DNA of 64,000 nucleotides from Rhyacichthys aspro (lineage: Eukaryota; Chordata; Actinopteri; Gobiiformes; Rhyacichthyidae), in the NCBI GenBank assembly GCA_036850595.1, contig CM072148.1, forward strand, positions 3,442,100 to 3,506,099, written 5' to 3'. Position numbers and translations under genes: made by a program. Positions within the stretch are counted from its first letter, which is position 1. Each line of letters begins with the position of its first letter. Of the stretch, positions 24,880 to 37,852 are shown in pieces. The notes beneath the pieces are model-generated. The model was not told where the DNA came from and searched no databases. It was given only the letters and a program-made list of their open reading frames with translations.

Positions 24880-25882
24880 GAGACGGAGAGGGTTGGAAAG
24901 GGTCCGGAGCGTGAGACGGAGAGGGTTGGAAAGGGTCCGGAGAGTGAGACGGAGAGGGTTGGAAAGGTCCGGGAGCGAGATGGAGAGGGTTGAAGGGTCT
25001 GTAGCGTGAGACGGAGAGGGTTCGAAAGGGTCCGGAGCGCGGATGGAGAGGGTTGGAAAGGGTCCGGAGAGTGAGACGGAGAGGGTTGGAAAGGGTTGGA
25101 AAGGGTCCGGAGCGAGACGGAGAGGGTTGGAAAGGGTCCAAGAGTGAGACGGAGAGGGTTGGAAAGGGTTGGAAAGGGTCCGGAGCGCGAGACGGAGAGG
25201 GTTGGAAAGGGTCCGAAGAGTGAGACGGAGAGGGTTCGAAAGGGTCCGGAGCGCGAGACGGAGAGGGTTGGAAAGGGTTCGGAGCGCGAGACGGAGAGGG
25301 TTGGAAAGGGTCCGGAGCGCGAGACGGAGAGGGTTCGGAAAGGGTCTGGAGCGCGAGACGGAGAGGGTTGGAAAGGGTCCGAGCGTGAGACGGAGAGGGT
25401 TGGAAAGGGTCCGGAGCGTGAGACGGAGAGGGTTGGAAAGGGTTCGGAGCGCGAGACGGAGAGGGTTGGAAAGGGTCCGGAGCGCAAGACGGAGAGGGTT
25501 GGAAAGGGTCCGGAGCGTGAGACGGAGAGGGTTGGAAAGGGTTCGGAGCGCGAGACGGAGAGGGTTCGAAAGGGTTTGGAGCGCGAGACGGAGAGGGTTG
25601 GAAAGGGTCCGGAGCGCGAGACGGAGAGGGTTGGAAAGGGTCCGGAGCGTGAGACGGAGAGGGTCTGAAAGGGTTTGGAGCGCGAGACGGAGAGGGTTGG
25701 AAAGGGTCCGGAGCGCGAGACGGAGAGGGTTGGAAAGGGTCCGGAGCGTGAGACGGAGAGGGTTCGAAAGGGTTTGGAGCGCGAGACGGAGAGGGTTGGA
25801 AAGGGTCCGTAGCGCGAGACGGAGAGGGTTGGAAAGGGTCCGGAGCGTGAGACGGAGAGGGTTGGAAAGGGTCCGGAGCGCG
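24880..25882. repeat. 33-bp GA-rich minisatellite (about 30 units, 99-bp higher-order period)
   Basis: The unit starts GAGACGGAGAGGGTTGGAAA and continues GGGTCCGGAGCGT/C. Because 33 is a multiple of three, four or more frames stay open for hundreds of codons on both strands (for example an 11-residue ERETERVGKGP repeat on plus and SRSGPFPTLSV on minus); these are by-products. Unit variants recur every three units: a GTTTGGAGC-type unit recurs at 25562, 25661 and 25760, exactly 99 bp apart. The plus strand is purine-rich with many GGG runs. Confidence 0.97.
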
Positions 25883-27402
25883 GTTTAATCTGGCTCGGGC
25901 GAGACACGCCTAAGGTGCGGCTCTTTCAGTCCGCGGTTCTCTGCAGACCGTCGCTGCCTCAGAGCTAATTGAAACATGAATCATTTTTTTACTGTCCTGT
26001 AGCCATAACCATCAAAAGTTTAGATAGTTGCTAAGAGTTGGTCAAAAAGATTGTATATGGTCCGTCTGTGAGTTGTACATCAAAAGCTAAACTGTTGCCC
26101 TCAGTGCTGAGTCTCTGGGTGCATAAAGTTTTTTTATCATACTTCTAAGATGTACTGTGTGAAATGTTGGAAAAGGTTTGGAAAAAAATGGAGCACATTG
26201 GTTAAAGCTATGTTTTTTAATAGTGTATTGCCTCAAATAATAGGCTTTGCTTTAAATAATTAGATAATAATAAGATAATATGAGCAATGATGGAGTAGTA
26301 GGACATTTGACACACTTTGCACTAAGAGATAATATAATATAGAGAGATATTTAACATGTATTCTGACTGTATATTGTTCTGTATGAATCACATAAACGCA
26401 GCAAACGGACCTGAGCCGGAATCAAACCCGAGTCGCACGTTTGCAGTACTTTTTTTTACACAATTAGTAAATAATTCAGTCAAATTTAAAGGTGCAGAAG
26501 TCGTAAATGATTGTAGTAGACATTGTCCGCAACAAATCAATTACTAATAATGAGAATCTAATAATGATTTACTGCTCAACATCTGGAAAACGTCTTTTTG
26601 GAAGAAATATAAATCTCCCACAAACTCTGAATCTAACAAATTGCCTACCCCTGCTTTAAGATCACACAAAGACTGGTTTCTAACATATCCTTAACACATA
26701 CATTTAATTAAAAACATACCACTCATTGCTGACATAATGACCATTCACCGTTAAGATCCTTTTGAAAAAGCTGTAGTGCGAGTACGGCATATTGAAAGTA
26801 TATGTGTATTGTGTTGAATTGCTTTAGAAAGCCTCGGTCCGTCCCTGAAGTGCTCTCATGAAAACGTCGGAATAATAACATTTGCATTTCAAAACCTTCG
26901 TGTTTTCTGACTTAAAGTGTCTCAAGCGTCAGTGGAACATGCACATATTTACACCACATTCAAAAATATTTTAATTTTAAAGAAGAGAACAATTGAGAAA
27001 GTGGATTTGAAAGAGAATATTTTGCAGGAATAAAATTATCAATGTATGAAAGAGTCTATTAGCTATTGATAAAAACAGTTCTTTAGATATCTCTGACCTG
27101 TGTTTACAAGGCAATAATAAATACTTGTGGTATTTCACTATTTTTGAATCACTTATATTGGTTTTAGAAGAGGATATTAAGATAAACTGGATGCTCGGAG
27201 GTAGAAGGGTTAGCAGTGCTTTACAGGAAGAAGGTAGTGGGATTTTTTAATGTAAAGTCTGCATCAACAACGTACTCTGGGTCATCTACAGGTCCAGCTT
27301 CTTTAATCTTTTAGTTTCAAGAGTGAATATGAATGTCTGTCAGTGTATCTCTCAAAGGCAGGAGTGTAAAACTCAAAGGGGTGAGGGGCTGCAATAGTTA
27401 AT
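25883..27402. other. Gene-free single-copy stretch
   Basis: No exon is recognised. It contains the MITE-like element at 26486-26659. AT-rich with low-complexity AATAAT and ATAAT tracts near 26260-26340. Confidence 0.5.
26486..26659. mobile_element. MITE-like element
   Basis: TTAAAGGTGCAGAAGTCG at the left and CCTACCCCTGCTTTAA at the right are imperfect inverted copies, about 174 bp end to end. Both resemble the 'ttaaaggtgcagtaggcaa' terminal repeat of abundant fish MITEs. No clear target-site duplication. A lone matching end (CACTGCACCTTTAA) occurs at 60991-61004. Confidence 0.4.
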
Positions 27403-27707
27403 AAGGATTTGAACAGGTTTTAGATGGATTTGAACAGGTTTTAGATTCATTTGAATTAGTTTTATTTGGTTTTGAACTGGTTTTACATGTATTCGAACTG
27501 GCTTTAGTAGGATTTGAACTGGTTTTAGATGGACTTGAACAGGTTTTGATGCATTTGAACTAGTTTTAGATTCATTTGAACTGGTTTTATTTGGATTTGA
27601 ACTGGTTTTACATGTATTCGAACTGGCTTTAGTTGGATTTGAGCAGGTTTTAGGTGGAATTGAACAGATTTTAGATGTATTTTAACAGGTTTTATTTGGA
27701 TTTGTGC
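27403..27707. repeat. 21-bp minisatellite, array 1
   Basis: About 14 imperfect units of the type TTTGAACAGGTTTTAGATGG plus one base. A six-unit block (from TTAGATTCATTTGAA) is repeated at 27441 and 27566, a 125-bp higher-order period. The same unit family forms array 2 at 29205-29742. Confidence 0.93.
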
Positions 27708-28157
27708 AGATTATATATATATCTTTGTAGCAAAAATGGTTTAAAATTTTCATAAACAAATGAATCTGATTCAAATCTAACTAAAGGAGACTACTCGTCG
27801 ACAGGAACAGCCCATTAACTACAAAAACTGACTAGCGGCTTACATCTGGCCCATTGTGCACCAACCCATTTGTACAATCTATAAATAAAGTAATAAAAGG
27901 TTTTGAAGAAGCATCTTGGCATTTTGTTTTAAAGTAGAAACTTGTACCATAAAATACAACATCCAGATCCCTTTGTAAATGGTAAATGGCTGTATTTACT
28001 GTGTATATAGTTACATTCAGATAGAGTTCAGTGTCTTTCCCAGAGACAATAATAAACATGCTCAGGCAGTGTATGGATTGAAAGTGTGAGTACACCATCT
28101 CCTCCACCAGCTCTTTTATTCTACCCTTGTTCTCACTGAGTCCTGGAGCAGATTTCT

Positions 28158-28245
28158 CATTGCCCTGTGCTTTAGCAGCGATTGTCGAGGGCATACGTTG
28201 GGCCCAAAGCAGGTGGGATACACTCCAGCCCCTCACCACCTGCAG
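28158..28245 (-). repeat. Fish interspersed repeat segment, inverted member 1
   Basis: On the minus strand GGAGTGTATCCCACCTGC through CCCTCGACAATC aligns with 29038-29125 and with the common teleost phrase 'ggagcctatcccagctg..ggggtacaccctggac'. Well decayed. Confidence 0.5.
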
Positions 28246-29037
28246 CAGAATAAACACGACCAAATGAATGGAGATAAAATTAACTTTCATCATTATTTTT
28301 CAAACCAGACCTGGCAACCCAAATAAGACTGGAATCAGATGGGAATGTGTTGTGTTTTCTGGTCCCACAGTCAAAATGATCACTTCCAGGCCCATGGAAA
28401 CCTGATCCTGAACGGGACAATTTTGGACCGGCATCACGTCGGCCACATTTCTCACAAAAAAAAGGAATAAATTGGTTCCTGTGTTGCTCTGGTTGTGTGT
28501 AGCGGAGCTGTATCTGGGGAACAAACACGTCTTCTTTCTTTTCTAACACATCTTACAATAATATACTTTATTCATGAGGCACTTTTTCAATAAAGTTACA
28601 AATGCTTTAAGGTGAAAGCATAACATCTACATCAAGACATAATAAAAACAGTCGAACAAAATAAACAATAAAAACAAACAATAAAATGAAATTAAAAATA
28701 AAAACAATAACAATAAATAACACTTGAGCCAACACACTGCATAAATTTAAATTGTATGTTGTAAAATACATGACAAATCTTTTAAAATAATAATACTGCA
28801 TTTGTAGGACTGGACAGAAAAAAAGGAAATAAAGAAAATATTGAGGAAAAATAATCATGTTTTGTTTTATTTTGCTGAATGTCATAAAAAGACATGATGT
28901 AGACTTTTGGTAAATGCTGATTTTTTTCATAATTAACTTTAATACAGAGCATGAGTGAGGCCAATACAACCAGTTTGCACAAAGGCTTAAATGTTGGTAC
29001 GTTTAATTACTGTAATACATTCACTCTCTCCATTTAC

Positions 29038-29125
29038 AGGTTGTCGTGGATGGAGCGTGTCCCAGGTGCTTTTGGCGTGAGGCGGGGTGCACCCTGGACA
29101 ATCAGCAGTTAATCACAGACATGAT
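29038..29125 (+). repeat. Fish interspersed repeat segment, inverted member 2
   Basis: GGAGCGTGTCCCAGGTG followed by GGCGTGAGGCGGGGTGCACC and CTGGAC is a clear variant of the widespread teleost repeat 'gggcgagaggcggggtacaccctggac'. It is in opposite orientation to member 1, about 0.8 kb away. Confidence 0.6.
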
Positions 29126-29204
29126 CACATGACTATTTCATCTAATAATTAGGTTAATGAAGACAATTAAATGAGTGGTGTCAGGGCCTCTGTGTGAAAT
29201 GACA

Positions 29205-29742
29205 CCAGTTTTATTTGATTTGAACAGGTTTTAGATGGATTTAAACAGGTTTTGGTGGTTCTGAACTGGTTTTAGATGGATTTGAACAGGTTTTAATTGA
29301 ATTGAAACAGGTTTTATATGATTTGAAGTGGTTTTGGATGGATTTGAACAGGTTTTGATGGATTTGAACAGGTTTTGATGGGTTTTAACTGGTTTTAGAT
29401 AGATTTGAACAGGTTTTAGATGGATTTAAACAGGTTTTGGTGGTTCTGAACTGGTTTTAGATGGATTTGAACAGGTTTTAATTGAATTGGAACAGGTTTT
29501 ATATGATTTGAACTGGTTTTAGATGGATTTGAACAGGTTTTGATGGTTTTGAACTGGTTTTAGATGGATTTGAACAGGTTTTATTTGGATTTGAACTTGT
29601 TTTAGATGGATTTGAACTGGCTTTAGTTGAATTTTAACAGGTTTTAGATGGATTTGAGCAGGTTTTAGGTGAATTTGAACAGGTTTTAGTTGAATTTTAA
29701 CAGGTTTTATATGATTTGAACTGGTTTTAGATGGATTTGAAC
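29205..29742. repeat. 21-bp minisatellite, array 2
   Basis: About 25 imperfect units of the same family as array 1 (TTTGAACAGGTTTTAGATGG-type). A block starting TTAGATGGATTTAAACAGG recurs at 29231 and 29416, a 185-bp higher-order period. No conserved frame. Confidence 0.95.
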
Positions 29743-32700
29743 TGAAAACAAAACAAAACAGATGGAAGGCAGGGAGTAAACAGCAGAGATAGAGAAAAGA
29801 TCTGTTTCAAGAGAAAGATGCAAACAGAAAATCATCACGTGTTGGACCTGATCTTTACTTAATGAAGCAGAGTTATTACTACAACTGAAAGCCTCCAAAA
29901 GTCTGGAGATATACAACATTTATGTAGAAGGTTAATGACAACGGAAGAGCCTGGATTAAAGTATATTTCAGCCGTGTTACATCTTTACAAAGAGATAAAG
30001 ATAAACCCATTTAAACACAAGTTGACTTTTAATTTCAGAGTCACAGTTATTAATATGTCCAGAGTCGCTTTGCCTCATCGCGTTTTAATAAACAGACACT
30101 GCTTTTTATGCCGAATGAAGGCTTAAAAAAGGCTGATAAACTGACAATGACCTCTTTAATTTTTATTTTTATTATTTTGGGCCAAGATTGCGACACCTCT
30201 CAGTTTTATGAACTTCAGTGCATCAAGTTTTTGTAAAAAAAAAAAAATATACTCCTGGTTACAGTCAAAATCCATGTTGTGTTGCTAAAAACAATTTTTT
30301 AGTCTCATCTTTAAGAGCTGCGAACGTCTATTTTGTGCCAAAATTTTGTGGATTTGCCTTTTTTCTCTCAAGAAATAAAGACCTACAATAAAAAAAAGTA
30401 AAAGTAGCTTACCTTCTTGACTGTGTTTTGATGAACTCTGCTTAGTTTTGTGTAACACTTTGATTTGAAGACCTTGCGCTCTCATCATTATCACTTTGTG
30501 TTTTTAGTTAGAAAGCCAGTTAAGTTGTGGGATCTTTAAAAACCTTCAAGATTTCCATTACCGCGACGCTGTAAGTGCTGCTTTTCAATTTTGTAACTAT
30601 TCAAAGCCATCCTTGAAGTCTTCCCAAAGTCTTTTAAAGCAAAACGACTCTAATGTGACTTTCTGACCTTTTGTCTCGGTGCAGCTTTATTGGAAGATTT
30701 TTCAAGCTCCAGAATCAGGCATTAGTCCAAAAAGTGACTCCAAACATCAGAAATAAGGAACAGATGCCAGAAAAAGCTAATGAAGTAGTTCTGATTGGCA
30801 TTTTTTAAGATTAGCTCATGTTTTCCATTTCCAAGTCCGTTCAAAATTCCAATGTCCATTAGCATTTTTGGCGGTTGCTAACATTAGAAGATAGAAGATA
30901 TGCTGTAATAATCTAGTATTTTGTCCCTTTTCACGGCGCCAGATGGGACATTTAATGGTAAGTAAGACAAATCTCATCCCATGTTTTCGTTTTCAGAATT
31001 ATGTATGTTCTATTAAGTTTTTACTAACAAATAGCTGCCTGTGGAGCTCATTTATCGCGGAGCATATGGCGAGCGCAGTGTTGGCAGTTTTGATACAAAT
31101 GAAGCATTGGCTCCGGATCTTTGAGGCAGTCGTAATGAAGAGAGATCCCTGGACGACGCTCTCCGCACCTGTCTGCTGCTCCCAATTTATGAACTGCCAC
31201 GGGACAGGGGTGTTTTTAATTTTAAAGCCAATTTTAAAAGGAGTATGAAGGAAAGGATGAATTATTAGGCAAAAGATAAATATTTATGATTTTTTTTATG
31301 AAGTAAAAACTAAATAAAGAAATAAGACTGTGTTGTTATGTTTTTAAATAGTAGCCTTTGATGCACTGTTGCTGTAATTCTGAAAACTTTATTACTTTCA
31401 GTGTTTTCACATTTCAGTTCGAGTTACATGTTTAAAATGACCTGGAAATGGATTCAAAAGTCAAAAACATATGATTAAAAAAAAGTTGAGTCCCTCATGT
31501 TTTAAGATTGCTTTGGTAGAATTTGCATCTGCACATTTAGCTTGAACTGATAACAACATAAGTGTGTCCTTCAAAATGGTAAGTATGGATTTGGGTGATT
31601 TAAGTTTGAGTTTTGATCCTCTGAGGCTGCTGTAGTTGGAGGTGAAGCTCCAAAATGACAGTGAGTAGTTAAAATGCACTCCCTTTTCTCTGTTGATACT
31701 TTTCTTTTTCCATTTTATGTCTTTGAGGAAACAATTTGTGATAAAGAAGCCATGAAAATGAACTGAAGATGTCCTTGAAAATGTTTACTTAAAATGAGTG
31801 GTCTCCAAAAAACTGCACTTTCTGTGAAGACGCTTCCAAGTGGACCGGGCTTCTCTCGTATAAACGTTCCAAATTGATTTTCCAACGTCAAACCAACCCA
31901 AAACTCTGGAAGCACTATGTCATGCATTTACATAATTGAAAGTTCATAAACGTCGGAGCTTTTAGTGAAATACAGCCATTACTCAAAGTCAGCTGCGTGT
32001 GGTAAAGTCAGGCCATTTCCAGCTCATCAGAACATCTCTGTGCGTGCATTTAGTTCTCCGCTCGTTTTAGCTTTACTTCCCAAAACCTCACACTCGCTGA
32101 CCTGTTACAGACTGATAAACACACCCACTCACGCTTTAATAAAGGCTGCTGTTTGTTTTGACGCCCTGAAATAGCGGCGCATGCTTCGTAGCACTTCCTC
32201 CCACGGATCAGACTTTATTGTTGCGCTGCAAAAGCTTCACTTATACTTCCAGTTTCTAAAGTGTTCCCTACAGTATATGGTGCTCCTTGTGAATTAATAC
32301 TCCTCTTAGGGCGTCCTTCGCTGCGAGTACTGACCTCTTATCTGCCGTAGCCGTGAGCGCACTCATAAAGTTGTATAATGAACGGAGGTGTGGGTCAGTT
32401 CAAGAGATTTGGAGTGTGACAGGTTTTTAGAGTTGCTTTTGGAGAAATTCAAATGTATTCAGTGCGTTTTTATCAGCTACAGAGCCCCGCAGTGTTACAG
32501 GCAGTGTTGGAGAATGTGAGTGAAGCTAATGGGAAAACTGACTGCGCTGATGTTACCGGGCCTTGCACTTATCACAAATTGCACCTCTTTATTGGAATAA
32601 AAAGAAAAAGGCAGGTTTGACTGTTGTGGTGCGAATAAATAGGTGTCATAGCACTGCTTTTTTGTCAGAGAATGGAGTTGAATGTGGAAATGGGACTGGC

Positions 32701-35627
32701 TTCAGGAAGCTTGACTCTAGTTTAAAAAAAAAAACATGCCTCTTCCACGAGACCTCATGCATTTCTAAATAAAAAAGTAAAATCACAAATCAATGGAGAG
32801 ACGAAAGCTGTTTTTGATCCTCTTTGTGTCGTAATGTCGACTGATCGTTCGACTTTAAAGGAAATGTTCAACACAAACATTGTTTCTGTAAAGACAGTCA
32901 AGCTCAGTAAAGTGTAAATATCACCTCAAACAGCTCATTAATCAGTTAACAAGAACAACGGTGGAGTCTTTTAATTTGGCAAACATGAAATGAAAGCATT
33001 AGAAAAGATAATAAGAATAACTCAACTTTCACATTTCTCGACTGATATAGTTATTCTCTTACTGTACGTTTTCTAAAGGCTTGTTTTAAGACAAGCATTA
33101 CTGTCTGTTAGCATTACTAGCTAGCAATATCTAACGCTGAGACCATCCTGCATCATTCTTCTCAAACTTAGAGCCTTTTTACAAATAAGGTTTCTTCTTG
33201 TCCCATCAACTCATCCTCAGTGCAATGATAATAGCCTAGTATTCGTCATTTTTTTTGCACCATTTCTAACGGAGCTTGTTGTAAAGACGATGGTAAATTG
33301 TAAACATAAAATTTGTGGAAATGCAAAGACTACAGTTACAGAAAGAAAAACCCATTGCTTCAAACCTGATCAGCTTTGACACGGGCCCAGTTCTCTTTGA
33401 TGTCTATCACAGACCAGAACATATCTGGAGACAGACGCAGGGAAAGCCTTCAAGTTTAGAAAGACGCCAATTTAAACATGAGTAAAAGAAAGTTGACAGG
33501 AGACGTAACGAAGGTGAGCTCCTCTCTGTGGATCCCATGCTCTCGAGAAATAATAATTCAATGTTTTGTGCCAGAGTCGGACAGAAAATAGAGTCAGTCA
33601 GTCAGCTTCCCTGGTTTTAATCTTAGATTCTTCATGGTCTGGTTTTAGGAATAAGACAATGATTTTAACATTTTCTGTCACATAAAAGTCCAACTGGAAA
33701 TGTATTTATTTAAATAATCTTAGTTTCCCATTTCAAAAACCCAATTACATATATTTTAAAATTGTTGTGTAGTTTTGTTGGTGAAGTTTCAGCTTGCACC
33801 CATCTTTTCTACAGACTGGGAGCACTTTTTTTTTTTTTGAGAGACTGTTTATTTCATGAATGTTGCAAGATCATGTGCTTCTCCTCCAGCTGTGCTCAGT
33901 TTGTCCTCTCTGGGCACCTGTAGGAACATAGAAATGAAGTAATGGAAATAATGGCTCCTTTCACTGGGTTCATTGTCATTTTAAACGTCTATTTTGCAAA
34001 GATAGACACATTCTAAACATTTTATTTTGATTAGAAGACATTTGGAAACAATTTTGACTGCAATACTCTGTACCAAATGTAGATCTAACCAGACACAGGC
34101 AAAATATCATTTACACGACATTATGAAACTTGAAAAGGTTGTGATTCCAACTCGATATTGCACTCTTGTAAACTCCACTAACTACACATAAGCACCAGAC
34201 TCTATCTTTTCAATCTTTTTACATCAAACACTAAAGAGAGCCATCAAGACAAACGTATCTGACTGTGTCTTGTCCGTTTCCACCTGCTTCGAGGGAAGAG
34301 CCTCTATTAAAACGGTGATGATCACAGCAATAATCCACTTTACGGTCTGTGAAAGTCTCTCAGTGCAGTTTAGAGCTCTGTAGGATTCTGCAGTAGAAAT
34401 GTACATCAGGAGAAAGTACTGCTGTATTGGAGAAAGAATATAGACACAATGGTGGATTTAAAACTGGACGTATTTTTCTTTAAATGACAATGAACTAAAT
34501 GCAAAAAAAAGCACATTTCTTACAAGTGGATTATTGTCAATTTCAACAGTTTGCAGCAATGAGCTCTATACTTTAGAACATATAGGTCTTTGTTGAGTTG
34601 TTGCATGAGAATAGTGTTTCGTACAATGACGCCAGATGGATATTGAGCTCAGTTTCTAACGTGGTCCATGATGGGATCAAAACCTTACTTTCAGAAGCCC
34701 CAGTGGAGTCTGATTCTTGGTGCTTTTAGTGGCTTTCACCTGTGGTTTTACCTTTGTGTGAGAAAAATGGGAAGAAGAGATGTATTATCTAGCATCTGGT
34801 CATTTAAGGCGTTTTTCAGTGGGACATGGAGAAAATCAAAAAAGAAAATGAAAGTGGTGTATTTCATCTACTGTCGTGACATTGAGTACTACCCAGTTCT
34901 GTGACGGGAACAATCTCATTTTTCCATTTTGGTGATGTCCAGTTCCGAATGCCTAAAAGTCTTATAAAGTTTGATGAAACCATTGTACAACCCTTTCCAA
35001 AATATTTTCTTAACAGCAAATTTAGTCATTTCCCATTTTTATCACTGAGCATTTGCATCGTTGATAATAATAGAACTCATTTTATGGTATTTTTTCAACA
35101 TTTGGTCGCAGTAACAGCTATGGAAGCTCTGTAGGGACACACTTTTATAGGGGCACAATTATAGAGAAAAAGCCAAGGAAATAATAGTAAAGATGGAAAG
35201 TGTGTCTTTAAAGACAGTAGCAGACGTTCAGCAAATCAGAAGTTTTTATAAGAAGACAAAAACCACCAGAATCTTACTATTTCATGGTGTTCTGTGATTA
35301 GAAGTTAATCCCTACACACTTCTCCACAGCAAGAGAAAACATTAGTGAGTGGCTTTATATTTGGATACAGCAAAACAAACTCACACAAAGGCACCAGAGT
35401 TATACACAGATGGGTTTAGGACCAGTGCTTCCTCATCAAAGACTGTTAAAATGACACCTGCCTGAAGAGATTTGTAAAAATACTACAGGTCTGCTGAAGG
35501 TCCAGAGGAAGTCTTTTGCTGCCCCTAAAAAACCTTCTGTAGTGTTTTTAACCTGCACGCTTTTATAAATAAATGGGAAATACAGCTGCTTTTGTTACAG
35601 CATCTTTTAAATGACTTTACCATATAT
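29743..35627. other. Gene-free single-copy stretch
   Basis: I see no exon with splice sites or recognisable protein similarity on either strand. Open frames reach about 100 codons (for example 30943-31248 plus) without domain features. Low-complexity A or T runs lie at about 30235-30247 and 33828-33838. Confidence 0.45.
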
Positions 35628-35980
35628 GGTCTGGGGGCGTGGCTTGTCTTCCTGCTTGGTTGAACAGCACACATTCTCTTATTCAACTAATTAAAGTCTT
35701 AATTATGCGGCTCTTCTTTGTGACTTTGTTATATCCTGTTAATGATAAAGACTACTTCACTTTCCTTTTATCAGCGTTAAGTTTTTTGACCCGTTTCAAC
35801 AGTTTTGCCTCAGACTCGTTGCCAGAGTCTTTAACTGCTTCATTTTGCTGTTAATTGTCACAGTCTGCCAGCCCTGGCTCTGGGTTCATTTACACCCGCC
35901 ATTCTCACTGTGTTGTGTCACTTTTGTCCAATAAATCTATTGAATTTAAAGCTTGAGCCTGGATCTGCATTTAGGTTCAC
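35628..35980 (+). mobile_element. LTR-like retroelement relic
   Basis: GTCTGGGGGCGTGGCTTG at the left and a right end with CCAATAAATCT followed by CTGGATCTGCATTTAGG resemble fish LTR elements that end with a polyadenylation signal and the phrase 'ctgcatttgggtcc'. The internal part is T/C-rich and non-coding. No second LTR and no target-site duplication were found, so a decayed solo element is the most that can be said. Confidence 0.33.
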
Positions 35981-37849
35981 TTAAATATTGAGCCTTAAAA
36001 GCAGTGTGCAAGTTTTTTTTTTTTTTTTGCTGCATCAGTATTGTACCATGATTTATTTTTTGGTTTCTTAAAATGGTTCATGTTTTGTGCAGGTTTAATC
36101 TACTCTGAAGAATTGTCATGACCTTGATGTTTTATAAAATCAGATGTAAAGCCACTGTGTCTTTCTTGTGTCCAGTTCCACTAGTGGCCATTGGTGGAAC
36201 TGCAGTAGACCACAATGTAAAAAGATAGGACAGATACATTTTTTATGACGGTGAGACACTGGTTGTTTCCCAGTTGCTGGACTCCTTCCTTCAGAGGGTC
36301 TCCTCCAGAGTCAGTCTGAAGCCAACACTATAGAGGCCTGGATAAGGTTTCCCCATCAACTGTTTTGTTTTCATGTTTTTCTCTCTTAACAAAATATTGT
36401 ACTTTTAATGTAAATGTTTTATTTTTTACAAGTTCTATTATAGGGAGTAATGTATAATTAAATATTTAATAATTAAACATATTATGATATAAAATGCAAT
36501 GTTAAATGCTAAATAAAAACCAAAAAGATTTTTTTTTAATGACTATAACACAGTGTGAAGTTAGTATGTGTCTGTGTCTGTGGCTGATATTTGTTTTATT
36601 TATTTTAAGCTGCTGATTGTGAGATGATATATTTGAGTAACTTTCAGACGTATATCAACGATCAGCTCATTTATCAGTACGACTGAATTAACATTTATTA
36701 TAATATGAACAATGACAAAATTAAATTCTAAGCATGAAATAAAACAGAACTGTGCAAATAATTGTGCAGACTTTTTCAAAATAAAACAATTTCTATGAAT
36801 ACAGCAAATGCACACTTTGATTTAAACTTGAAATTCTCAGCTTTAAGCCACATTCTCTCTTATACCGCCATTTTTTCAAACATTTGTGATGCATTGTGGG
36901 TAGGGAAAGGAGTGTGCACAGATGCATCCTATTTTAGCCAAATCATCGACTGCTGCAAAAACATGACAACACTGGACTAAAACAATTCAGCAATGACTTT
37001 AAGACCCCATGTAACGTCAGGGTTTGTAGTTTTAAGGAGGATCTGCTGTAGTTCTTCTGTGGTTTTTGTAGGTATTAAAAAAACATGGGTCAAAATGAGT
37101 GTAATCGGAGCGTAACACCTGACTTGTGCTTTTATTTGGCTGCACTTCCGGGGGTTATAAAAATCTCTGGCCCCAGATTACCCTGGAACTGTGTAAATCC
37201 CTGTGATTTTTTCATTTGTTCATCCCCCGTCCCATTCATTCAGCCTGTAGCTAGCACGGCCGGCTCTTGGGATTAAATGGATACAGAGGGGGGTGGGGAG
37301 TCCGCTGGGAGCTAGCTCTCGCTCAGCTCTCGCTTTGAGGATGATGGTCAGCGGCCGTTATGTAACCCAAGTGGATTTCAGATGCAGAGTCGAGCCATTC
37401 ATCCCAGTGATGCACGCTGCCTTTGTCTGTGCCTCACTCAGAACACGCGTGTCCCGGCGGCCTGTACCAACCTTCATCCAGCACACGTCCTTCACTTTCT
37501 GAAGGACTCACTGAAGGACAGCTGTGCATACCAGCGCTCAGAATAATCACCTTGAGGTTTGTTTACATGAGGAATATGATCACACATGTTCCACTGTGGG
37601 ATGTTTATTGGTAATGTGAACGGGAACAATGACCCTCCCTCAAGTGTTTATAGACCTGAAGGGAACAGGACTAGATCAAACAGAATTGATCAAGTTTCTT
37701 CTGGTTCTTCTCTCAGCTTTTAACCTCTACTATTTGAGAGATTGTACGTTTTTTTTAAAATGATAAATCATTGACATAATCAAATGCTGATAAATGTTGT
37801 AGTATTTCCACAAAAACATCTTATTTTTGTGTTTATGTATGAAAGTTAC
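35981..37849. other. Gene-free single-copy stretch up to copy B
   Basis: AT-rich (36340-36540) then GC-richer (37130-37520) DNA. No gene is recognised. The left breakpoint of copy B lies at or just before 37850; no repeat marks the junction. Confidence 0.45.
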
Positions 37850-37852
37850 TCA

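Larger units (their letters stand above)
27708..29204. mobile_element. 1.5-kb segment between two arrays of the same repeat; possible insertion
   Basis: This interval interrupts, or at least separates, two arrays of one 21-bp repeat. Near its middle and right end it carries two related segments in opposite orientation (28158-28245 minus, 29038-29125 plus). It contains a minus-strand frame of 153 codons (27832-28293) that reads through the repeat segment and is not credible as a gene. It may be a composite or foldback-like insertion; no target-site duplication can be told apart from the array unit itself. Confidence 0.3.

Noticed and set aside
24852..25907. 351-codon minus-strand frame and 190- and 239-codon plus-strand frames
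   Set aside because: All are products of the 33-bp minisatellite, whose length is a multiple of three; low-complexity 11-residue repeats on both strands, no start or splice support.
27832..28293. 153-codon minus-strand frame with a signal-like N-terminus
   Set aside because: It reads straight through a decayed fish interspersed repeat and matches no family I know.
36180..36215. CCACTAGTGGCC palindrome-like site as a CTCF site
   Set aside because: It departs from the CTCF core after CCACTAG and stands alone; too weak to report.
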